Of a stretch of DNA of 64,000 nucleotides, positions 55,911-64,000 are shown one piece after another. The stretch is from contig NC_133773.1 of assembly GCF_003597395.2 (NCBI RefSeq), forward strand, positions 142,086,857 through 142,150,856, in the 5' to 3' direction. Below the pieces are notes generated by a model that was not told the origin of the DNA, ran no database searches, and saw nothing but the letters and a program-made list of their open reading frames with translations. Position 1 is the stretch's first letter, and every line of letters begins with the position of its first letter. Source of the stretch: Chelonoidis abingdonii. Taxonomy: Eukaryota > Chordata > Testudines > Testudinidae. The translations under genes were made by a program, and so were the position numbers.

Positions 55911-56398
55911 TTTTATGACGATGCCAGTGCATCATTTCGGTGACGTTGGCCAAGTTATGATTTGTAAGCAAAGTCTAAATGAGCTCTCCCTGGCGCAAGT
56001 GATGAGCTGGGGACTGGGGGAAAGGCTTCAGGACCAGATTTTATTTTCATTCACACTAATCTACCTAGGTATCCAGCAAACAGATCTGTGTTGCCCAAGT
56101 GATAGATTTTGGCTGGGGTTGGGTTACAAATCACTTGATGCCGGAGGTGAGGAGGTGGGAATGAAATGTTGTTCTTATTTTACAAGTAAAAGGCATAGAA
56201 ACTGTAATTTAGCTGGGGCTTGATCTGAGAACATCAAGAGAGAGGGTGGGGACAGGTGTTTTGCTTGCTGGTCTGCCTGAGTCACAGGTACTATTTGACC
56301 TGCCCCTTTCCACTGTTTAAAGACAGAGCTGATTACGCTCCATAGATAGTCTTTTGTTTTGTTAAGTGACCACTGAAATCACTGATAATCAGGTCTAA
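55911..56398. other. Unassigned sequence
   Basis: Nothing recognised. Confidence 0.3.
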
Positions 56399-56547
56399 GT
56401 GGCAGGGCCGCCGAGAGGGGGGGCAAGTGGGGCAATTTGCCCCAGGCCCCACAGGGGCCTCCTATAGTATTGCAACTTTTTTTATGGAAGGGGCCCCCGA
56501 AACTGCTTTGCCCCAGGCCCTCTGAATCCTCTGGGCGGCCCTGCCAC
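56399..56547. mobile_element. 149-bp hAT-like MITE with perfect 14-bp inverted repeats
   Basis: 'gtggcagggccgcc' at the left and its exact reverse complement at 56534-56547 enclose a non-coding interior with 'ggcaagtggggcaatttgcc' and 'ctgctttgccccaggccctc'. The outer bases may belong to the target. No separate 8-bp duplication was found. Confidence 0.75.
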
Positions 56548-56896
56548 GCAGTGTTCAGATTGCAGCACTGTGCTCTGTGCGGCCTTCCCCTTGCACTGCT
56601 CTCAGTGCGCCGTTGTGACTATCAGACCTAAAAGTCCGTGCAAGGTCACAGAATGTGGCTCTAACCTTCTGCGTGCCTGGGAATGAACAGAGGGAAACAG
56701 GTCGAGTTGTTTTCAGTGATGAAATGTTCTGAAGTGGTGGAAGAAAACCAGACAAAGGAATGGGATTGGCCCAGACAAAAAGGACCTGCTGAGATGATTC
56801 AAGGACTGTTTAAATCACTGCTGGTAAAAACCGAAGACATGGAACTAGAAGTCAATGGACTGAAGTTGGAGTGATGGCTAGTAGGCATAATGACAA
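56548..56896. other. Unassigned sequence
   Basis: Nothing recognised. Confidence 0.3.
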
Positions 56897-57015
56897 AGTG
56901 GGTATTCATCCACGAAAGCTCATTCGCCAATATGTCTGTTAGTCTATAAGGTGCCACAGGACTCTTTGCTGTTGTTACAGATCCAGACTCACACAGCTAC
57001 CCCTCTGATACTAGG
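56897..57015 (-). repeat. Reptilian interspersed repeat ('gttagtctgtat' family), copy 2
   Basis: Reverse copy: 'tccacgaaagctcattcgcc', 'ctgttagtctataaggtgcc', 'acaggactctttgctgttgt' and 'acacagctacccctctgata'. Confidence 0.8.
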
Positions 57016-57824
57016 CATAATGAGTGGACCAAATTATGAGGAGGATGAACTATGGCACCCATTTTTCCCCTTTTGGGGTTTCTTAAAAAGAGAGTGAAAA
57101 AAACTTCTCATCTCCCATCCACCTTGTCTCCCACCTCATCTCATCTTCCCTGACCCCATGCCAGAAGAAGCAGACCGGACTGGGAGACTTTCTGCCTAAG
57201 AAGAAGTCCAGTGAGCCTTGGCTCTTGTTCAAAGAACTCTGTGAAAATCATATCATCGTGACATCCAGTCCTTAGCCCATCAGTGAGGAAAACGAACTGC
57301 CAACCCTGCAGAGTTATTTAAAATCCTGTTCTGTTTCCTTCCTTTTGCGTTGCTTCCTCACTCCTATCCTCTCTCTTATTCTCTCAGCTGTTCATCAAAC
57401 CCTGAAATCAACTGCATTGCATCAGCGCAGTGAGAGGACCACAGCCCTGCCCTGTCTAAGGAGAAAAGACTCAGCCAGATGACCTCCCTTGATGGGATTG
57501 TGAACCTGGGTTCAAGCAACAGAGGCTGTGTTTGACCTGCCAGCCAAAGTATCCATTTGTGACTGACCTGCCATCCATCAGTAAAAATCATATTTTCCTC
57601 ACCTGTTCTAGCCTCTCTCTCCTCCACCTGGTGTCTGTCTGTTACAAACAGGGGAAGTGAATACCCTTTCACATTAGGACTGAAAGGAAAACCAACCCTT
57701 TCCTTTCAATCAAAGAAAGGTGGTTCTGAAAATCAGAGACTGATATGCCTCCAGAAGGAGGGAGACATTAAAGATTTTGATTGATTAATACAATAATAAA
57801 TATGGAGATATACCCATCTCCTAG
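57016..57824. other. Unassigned sequence, possibly part of an LTR-type repeat
   Basis: Pieces near 57310-57400 and 57600-57700 give the impression of a retroelement body continuing into 58000-58200, but no structure could be proven. Confidence 0.25.
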
Positions 57825-57998
57825 AACTGGAAGGGACCTTGAAAGGTCATTGAGTCCAGTCCCCTGCCTTCACTAGCAGGACCAAGTACTGATTTTGCCC
57901 CAGATCCCTAAGTGGCCCCCTCAAGGATTAGGGCTCACAACCCTAGGTTTAGGGGGCCAATGCTCAAACCACTGACCTATCCCTCCCCCCAATTACCT
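57825..57998 (-). mobile_element. CR1 3' tip fused to SINE-like head
   Basis: 'gaactggaagggaccttgaa' and 'aggtcattgagtccagtccc' are a CR1 3' end. From about 57885, 'ttgccccagatccctaagtg' and 'gctcaaaccactgacctatc' resemble a reverse tRNA-derived head. Confidence 0.6.
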
Positions 57999-58024
57999 TG
58001 TTTTGCCCTATCACTCAATTTCAG

Positions 58025-58210
58025 TTTCAGTATAAATGCCTGTTTTAATTTCTTGTTCTATCTTGTGTTTGATCAATAAACTTCTGATTTTAGAATGAAT
58101 GTGTTTGGATGTTGGCCGAGAAATCGAGTAAACCAAGGTCTCTGTAAACCCCCTGCCCCCAAACCTTTATAACACTGTTTAGTGCTGGAGAGTGAAAAAG
58201 CTTATAACAC
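58025..58210 (+). mobile_element. LTR-like R/U5 region
   Basis: TATAAA at about 58031 is followed 44 bases later by AATAAA at 58075-58080, then 'cttctgattttagaatgaat' and a tail. This spacing resembles a compact LTR. No TG start, CA end or flanking duplication was identified. Confidence 0.3.
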
Positions 58211-59639
58211 CTTTAGCTCTTTTGAGCTTTGAGATCAATACAACAGTTTCCTATCCCACTGTAATTCCCTGGAGGCAATGGATTGTGGGAGATTTTGATG
58301 GGGACTGTGTGGGAAGACAGGAAACTCCCATAATTCTCAGATAAATTCTCATAAATCCTGAGCATTGGCGCTGGTTCCTAAGTCCTCTTCTCAGAGTGGG
58401 GGCCAGGATGAATGCTTGGCAGGAAAGGTTCTGCTGGGGAGTCATGTAGTAAATACAGGTAAGAGCCCTGCTTAAGGTCATAAAGCAAGAGTTGTGGCAC
58501 AGCCAGGAGACCTGACTCTTCTGCTTTAACCACCAGCCAACACATGTAGTGGTTTTGCCCAGGCTGCCTGGGAATCGACTTGCATAGAGGAGGAGGTGGC
58601 AAGAGTCTGGAAGTATAGTTTAAAATAAGGGTCGTGTAAAGCCGTGGCATAAATGGGTGCAGCATTGATTTCAATTGATTTCTACATGGGGAGGATCTGG
58701 GCTCAGACGAACGTTAAGGCCGATATCCTGGCCAAATCACAGCTCAGAGGGTTGCCCTGTCCCTGCAGCTTTCCCCCCATTGACTCTCCTCAAGGTGACT
58801 GAGTGCCCCTGCTTCCCTTCATGCAGCTCCGGGAAAGGGATGGCTTGACCGCCGCCCCAGTACACCTTCCCCCAACCATTTGCCAGTATAACCACTCTCA
58901 GATGGGGCATCAGTGATGCTTGAGTTATACACAAAAATCACAAGTCTCTCCTGCTTGAGCAAAGGTAGTAATAGCTGGCAGCTGTAGTAGACTCTTAATC
59001 CCTTCAGGGGAATAGCCACTATAGGGGGCCAAAGACCCACACTCAGCCAGGCTAAGCTCATCTTAGATCTACCCCCAGGTTGATGCAGTGGTTCGCTATC
59101 CACCAGCCGGTTGCTTGCAGTCAGTGGTGGGGCCACAAGCCAAGCGCTTCCCTCCCCTAGTTCAAACAGTAGCAAGGCCTGCTTTGCTCGCTGATGGTGT
59201 CAGGTTCAAGCCGAGGTGGTAACCAAGCAGGACACGCACACCACACGTTGCTTTACTATCGTGTAACTTTCACAGATCAGGCTGTAGGGGTCTGTCTCGC
59301 TGCTGCTAAGTGATTTTGTTCATTATTAAATCCTGCTTGGCCACAGCAAATCCATCGTCTCGCCAATGAACAGACCACAGTGTCCCTTGCTTTAAGTCAG
59401 ATATGTCAGGGTCTTTACTAGCTGCTGTAAACTGGGCTGGAGGTACTGTTATGGGTCATTTCCACCTCCCCAATGTCACTGCCTTCTGCTCCGCTTAACC
59501 TGGCGGTGCCCTTTGCACCAGAGGAGAGTCAGAATACAGAGAGATGATTTTGGAATCAGCTGTTCAGTCATAGCTGGGTGACACCTCCTGAGATCAGCAC
59601 TTGAGCTGAAAGCCTCTTGACTGGGCTAGTGCAGAAGGA
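58211..59639. other. Unassigned with MIR-like fragment at 58440-58555
   Basis: At 58440-58555, 'ctgcttaaggtcataaagca' and 'ggagacctgactcttctgct' followed by 'ttaaccaccagcc' match reverse MIR core and head. The rest, including frames at 58819-59175, has no recognised content. Confidence 0.4.
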
Positions 59640-59725
59640 TCCTCAAAGGGGTTTAGGTGCCTAAATCCCAATGATGTCAATGGGATTTGGGCATCTAAAT
59701 ACCTTTGTGGATCTGGGCTTTAATC
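59640..59725. repeat. Palindromic MITE-like hairpin
   Basis: 'aggtgcctaaatccca' and 'tgggatttgggcatct' pair around 'atgatgtcaa', and the outer arms 'caaaggggttt' and 'aatacctttg' are also complementary with mismatches. Related half-copies occur near 2105-2145 and 3870-3905. Confidence 0.6.
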
Positions 59726-60739
59726 TCTGGGGCTCGTTTCCTGCCTGCTCTGCCTGAGCTGGGATCTATTAAGAACATAAGAGTGGCCATAATGGGTCAG
59801 ACCAATGGCCCATCTAGCCCAATATGCTCATAGACTCTAAGGTCAGAAGGGACCATCATGATCATCTAGTCTGTTGTTGCTGTTTTCCAGCAGTGGCCCA
59901 TGCCAGATGCTTCAGATGGAATGAACAGAACAGAGCAATTTATCGAGTGATCCATAACCTGTCATCCAGTCCCTGCTTCTAGAAATCAACGGCTCTGGGA
60001 CACCCAGAGATTGTGGTTGTGTCCCTGACTATCTTGGCTATTAGCCTTTGAGGGACCTATTCCTGTTTAAACCCAGTTATACTTTTGGCCTTCACAACTT
60101 CCCCCAGCAACAAGTTCCACAGGTTGAATGTGTATTCTGCGAAGAAGTACTTCCGTGTGTTTGGGTTTTCACCTGCTGTTTGTTAATAGCCTGGGGTGAC
60201 CCCTGATTCTTGTGTTATGCAAAAGGGTAAAGAAATTTTCTCTATAGCATTCACGATTTTCATAGACTTCTATCATATGCCGCCAAGTAGTCTCTTTCCT
60301 ATGCTGAAAGGTCCCATCTTTTTAATCTCTCCTCATATGGAAGCTGTTCCATACCCTTAACCATTTTGTTGCCCTTCTCTGTACTTTTTCCAATTCTAAT
60401 ACATCTTTCTCAAGATGGGATTACCAGAATTGCCTGCAGTATTCAAGGTGTGGACTTTATATAGTGGCGATATGATATTTACTATCTTATTATCTATCCC
60501 TTTCCTAATGGTTCCTAACATTCTGGTCGCTTTTTGACTGCCACTGCTCATCGAGCAGATGTTTTCAGAGAACTATCTACAATGACTCCAAGATCTCTTT
60601 CTTGAGTGGTAATGGCTATAGTATGGTATAGACCTCATAATTTTATATGTATAGTTGGGATTATGTTTTCCAATGTGCATCACTTTGCACTTATCAACAT
60701 TGAATTTCATCTGCTATTTTGTTGTCCAGTCACCCAGAT

Positions 60740-61180
60740 TTACGAGATCCTTTTGTAACTCTTTGCAGTCTGTTTTGGACTTAAGTATCTTGAATATTTT
60801 TTATCATCTGCAAAGTTTGTCACCTCACTGTTTACCCCTTTTTTCAGATCATTTATGAATATATCGAACAATGTTGGTCCTAGTACAAGTCCTTGGGGGA
60901 TGCCGCAATTTCCCTCTCTCCACTGTGAAAACTGACCATTTATTCCTAGCCTTTGTTTCCTATCTTTTAACCAGATCCATGAGAGGACTGGACTGTTTAC
61001 TTTGCTTAAAAGCCTTAGGCAAGAGACTTTGTCAAAGACTTTCTGAAAGCCCAAGTACACTACCTCCACCAGATCACCCCTGGCCACAAGCTTGTTGATA
61101 TCCTCCATGTAATAGATTGATGAGGCATGATTTCCCTTTACCAAAGCTGTCTTGACTCTTCCCCAACATACCGTGTTCAT
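60740..61180 (-). pseudogene. CR1 reverse-transcriptase palm domain, degraded
   Basis: The frame contains a motif-A-like 'VVYLGFQKVFDKVS' (first catalytic Asp region altered to Gly: Y-L-G-F where intact copies have Y-L-D-F), motif B 'GIPQGLVLGPTLFDIFINDL' and motif C 'FADD' ('TNFADDKKYS'). It ends where intact elements continue toward the thumb. CR1 reverse transcriptase copies its own RNA at a nicked chromosomal target. The altered motif A, the frameshifts around the domain and the downstream insertion mean no activity. The clear A-B-C motif order makes the identification secure. Confidence 0.92.
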
Positions 61181-61365
61181 CTATGTGTCTGGTAATTCTG
61201 TTCTTTACTATAGTTTCAATCAATTTGCCTGGTATTGAAGTTAGGCTTACTGGCCTGTAATTGCCAGGGTCGCCCCTGGAGCCTTTTTAAAAAATCAGCA
61301 TTACACTAGCTATCCTCCAGTCATCTGGTACAGAGCCTTCTTTAAGAGATAGGTTACACAACACA

Positions 61366-61758
61366 GTTAATCCAATGAGTCGTCCTTGAGGCACCTTAGA
61401 GACTAACACATTTATTTGGGCAGAAGCTTTCATGGGCGAGAACCCACTTCATCGGATGCATGAAGTGAAAAATACAGGAGCAGGTATATATACATGAAAG
61501 GATGGGGGTTGCTTTACATTTTTCCACTCTTGGTATCCTGCTGTTAATTGATTTATCTCGTTAGACTGACCTAACACTTGGTAAAGCACCCCCATCCTTT
61601 CATGTATTTCTACCTGCTCCTGTATTTTTTACTTGATACATCTGATGAAGTGGGTTCTAGCCCATGAAAGCTTATGCCCAAATAAATGTGTTAGTAAGGT
61701 GCCACAAGGACTCCTTGTTGTTTTTGCTGATACAGACTAACACGGCTGCCCCTCTGAA
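61366..61758. mobile_element. Foldback insertion made of two inverted copies of the 'gttagtctgtat' repeat
   Basis: 'acaacaca' flanks it (61358-61365 and 61759-61766) and removing it restores CR1 continuity. Left arm 61385-61516 and right arm 61583-61711 are inverted copies: 'ttcatgggcgagaacccact' pairs with 'agtgggttctagcccatgaa', and 'gaaaggatgggggttgcttt' pairs with 'aaagcacccccatcctttc'. A spacer of about 65 bases lies between them. The right arm retains the outer 'acagactaacacggctgccc', which the left arm lacks. Confidence 0.85.
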
Positions 61759-61766
61759 ACAACACA

Positions 61767-62050
61767 CTTAGTAGTTTGGCAATTTCATATTTGAGTTCCT
61801 GCAGAACTCTTAGGTGAATCCCAGCTGATCCCAGTGATGTATTGCTGTTTAATTTTACCTCCTTTATTGACACCTCAGTGTGGGACAGTTCCTCAGATCT
61901 GTCACCTACAAAGAATGGCTCAGGTGAGGAAATCTCCCTCATCTCCTCTGCAGTGAAGTCTGATGCAAAGAATTTGTCTAGTTTCTCTGCAATGGCCTGG
62001 TCTTTCTTGAGTTCTCCTTTCACACCTTGATTGTCCAAGGGCCCCACTCA
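61767..62050 (-). pseudogene. CR1 ORF2 linker between endonuclease and palm
   Basis: The minus frame reads 'GPLDNQGVKGELKKDQAIAE', 'KLDKFFASDFTAEE', then 'VSIKEVKLNSNTSLGSAGIH' and 'LRVLQELKYEIAKLLSVLFQ'. This fits the CR1 region where 'LN-FFASVFT' and a later 'K-S-PG-DGI.. LK.L' segment precede the palm. It is open over about 95 codons until the foldback element. Coding potential is lost with the rest of the element. Confidence 0.85.
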
Positions 62051-62399
62051 GTGCTAAACTTGTGCCAGGGTTGAGCCCTGGCACCTCTAGACTTGGCAGC
62101 AGTTCTGGGCTTGCCTAGTCAGTTATGAAAATAAAAAAATTGCTTGAGCCCCGGGACCTCTTTCATTACAAATTAAGCCACACTGTCCCTGCATCTGACT
62201 GCTTGGCAGGCTTCCTGTTTCCTGCTTCTGATGTACTTAAAAATGTATATTTTCCTGTTAGTTGTTGTGTCTTTTGCTAGTTGCTCTTCAAATTCCATTT
62301 TGTTTGGCCTTATTGTACTTTCACACTTGACTTGCCAGAGTTTATGCCCCTTTCTATTTTCCTCAGTAGGATTTCACACCCAATTTTTAAAAGATGCCT

Positions 62400-63720
62400 T
62401 TTTGCCTCTAACCATCTCTTTTATTCTGTTGTTTAGCCATAGTGGCATTTTTTCCTCCTCTTAAACTGTTTTCTTTTTTTTGCGAGGGAGGGGTGGGTAT
62501 ATTTTTAGTTTGAACCTCTGTTATGGTGCTTTTAAAAAGTTTTCTCGCAGTTTGCAGACTTTTCACTCTTGTGACTGTTCCTTTTAATTTCTCTGTAACT
62601 AGCTTCCTTATTTTTGTGTAGTTCCCCTTTTTAAAGTTGAATGCTACTGTGGTGAGTTTCTTTGACATTTCTTCCACACCCACACCCCACACACAAGGGT
62701 GTTAAATTTAATTACATTATGATTGCCATTATCAACAGATTCAGCTATATTCACCCCCTGTGTTCCACTTAGGACTAAATCAAGAATTGCTCTCCCCTTG
62801 TGGGTTCCAGGACTAGCTGCTCCAAGAAGCCATCTTAAATGGTGTCTAGAAATGTTATCTCTGCATCCCGTCCTGAGATGATACATTCCCAGTCAATATG
62901 GGGAAAGTTGAAATTCCCCATTATTATTGGGTTTTCTGTTTTTATAGCCTCCCTAATCTCCCTGAGCATTTCACAATCACCGTCACCATCCTAGTCATGT
63001 GGTCAGTAGTTTATTCCTACTGCTATACTCGTATTCATCAAGCATGGAATTTCTATCCATAGAGATTCTATGGCACAGTTTGATTCATTGAAGATTTTTA
63101 CTGTATTGGACTCTATACTTTGTTTCACATACAGTGCTACTCCTCCACCAGCACAACCTACTCTGTCCTTCCTATATATTTTATACCCTGATATTACTGT
63201 GCCCCATGGATTACCATCATTCTACCCAATTTCTGTGATTCCTGTTATATTCATATCCCCATGTAATATCAGGGACTCAAGTTCACTCATGGTAGTACTT
63301 AGATTTCTAGCATTTGTATACAAAAATTATAAAATTTGTCAATATTTTATTGTCTGCCTTCATGTGATGTAATTGAATGGGACTCTTTCATTTGGCCGTT
63401 TCTCTTCAATTCCTAACTGCACTTTATCAGCGTCTATCCTCTCTTTATTAGGATATAATCCCTGTTAATAGATCCTCCCTCAAGGGATGTCTTTGTCCAA
63501 ACTGCATGCTCCTCCAAACCTGTCGGCTTTCCCCCAGCCCTTAGATTAAAAATTCTTTGATGACTTTTTAAATTATACATGACCACAATCTGGTTCCGGT
63601 TTGGTTTAGATGGAGCCCATCCTTCCTATATAGGCTACTCCTTTCCCAAAAGGTTCCCCAGTTCCTAATAAACCTAAATCCCTCCTCCCTAAACCATCGT
63701 CTCATTCACACATTGAGACC
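62400..63720 (-). pseudogene. CR1 endonuclease region and following linker, degraded
   Basis: Minus-strand segments include 'HLRWLLGAASPGTHKGRAIL' and 'DLVLSGTQGVNIAESVDNGN' with 'HNVIKF' (near 62720-62840), which match the end of the apurinic-type endonuclease domain: T-R-G-x-A-I-L-D-L-V-L, then G-x-S-D-H-x-x-I-x-F, the last with its catalytic S-D-H altered to 'NHN'. After it come 'FNFKKGNYTKIRKLVTEKLK' and an R/K-rich linker (62408-62692). Further upstream, to 63720, the reading is too decayed for motif calls. The endonuclease nicks target DNA in intact elements; key residues are lost here. Confidence 0.75.
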
Positions 63721-63775
63721 CTGCAGTTCTGCCTATATAACAGGTCCTGTGCATGGAACTGGAAGCATTACAGAC

Positions 63776-64000
63776 CGGGCCGTCCTTAGGATTTATGGGG
63801 CCCTATGCAGTATTATTAAACTGGTGCCCCTATGCCGGATGGCAGCCCAAGATCACAGCCTGGTGGGGGAGGGGGAGGAGGGACGAGACAGCAAAGGATA
63901 ATGAGATGCCCGGCCTGCCTCATGGTGGCGGAGAGTCGCAGTTCCCCGCAGAGACTCCCGTACCCTCTCCCTCATGCAGAATGGACATGAAGAAAGTACC
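63776..64000. mobile_element. hAT-like element, left end (cut by window edge)
   Basis: It starts 'cgggccgtccttaggattta' and continues 'tggggccctatgcag'. The beginning resembles hAT ends such as 'cagggccg' at 56402 and the reversed right end at 25051. The other terminus is outside the window. Confidence 0.5.

Larger units (their letters stand above)
59772..63772 (-). mobile_element. Long CR1 LINE copy, about 3.6 kb plus insertion
   Basis: Reading the minus strand from 63772 to 59772 gives, in order, endonuclease-like sequence, a linker, the reverse-transcriptase palm, the C-terminal region and a 3' UTR ending 'ttaagaacataagagtggcc' on the plus strand. A 393-bp foldback element at 61366-61758 interrupts it. 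A short piece of another CR1 3' end ('catagactctaaggtcagaa') may lie at 59829-59872. It is the most complete LINE in the window but lacks an obvious 5' UTR and ORF1. Confidence 0.88.

Overview
This window looks like nuclear DNA of a sauropsid, most probably a turtle. There are no compact operons, ribosome-binding sites or dense coding. The sequence is dominated by degenerate interspersed repeats whose mixture I associate with turtles: several CR1 LINE subfamilies, MIR-type tRNA-derived SINEs, an old L2 fragment, many hAT elements with 8-bp target duplications, and a PIF/Harbinger-like element with a Myb-like gene whose termini begin 'ggcctggtctacacta'. The taxonomic call is inference from repeat content; no database search was possible. 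I found no convincing host protein-coding exon, tRNA or rRNA gene. All recognisable coding capacity belongs to transposable elements and all of it is broken.

Layout. 1-7 kb: end of a hAT element, CR1 and MIR fragments, a 98-bp-period minisatellite bounded by an 11-bp direct repeat (4.8-5.7 kb), and an L2 LINE relic (6.0-6.6 kb). 7.2-11.4 kb: a nested stack in which a 2.4-kb Harbinger-like element splits a CR1, and a 0.7-kb hAT splits a MIR next to it. 11.6-17 kb: mostly unassigned sequence, one CR1 with a readable reverse-transcriptase tail (14.0-14.5 kb) and a small Harbinger-type MITE. 17.2-19.7 kb: a decayed autonomous hAT with a BED zinc finger and transposase core on the minus strand. 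23.3-25.1 kb: a much better preserved hAT with perfect 8-bp target duplications and a long transposase reading frame that lost its C-terminal half. 25-35 kb: two same-length 123-bp MITEs, a probable solo LTR (29.26-30.11 kb), a CR1 3' half (31.4-32.2 kb), and a CR1 interrupted by a 518-base assembly gap. 36-53 kb: mostly unassigned DNA with scattered CR1, MIR and two clean hAT MITEs. 54-56 kb is AT-rich. 59.8-63.8 kb: a long minus-strand CR1 with endonuclease- and reverse-transcriptase-derived segments, itself carrying a foldback insertion. A further hAT-like element runs off the right edge.

No feature here works as a pathway. The relationships are of nesting: old MIR, L2 and CR1 copies host younger hAT, Harbinger and foldback insertions. 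Four unassigned, AT-motif-rich stretches (near 27.1, 32.5, 36.9 and 44.8 kb) are flagged only as candidates for conserved noncoding elements. I did not find an undescribed biological system; the most interesting items are transposon derivatives.
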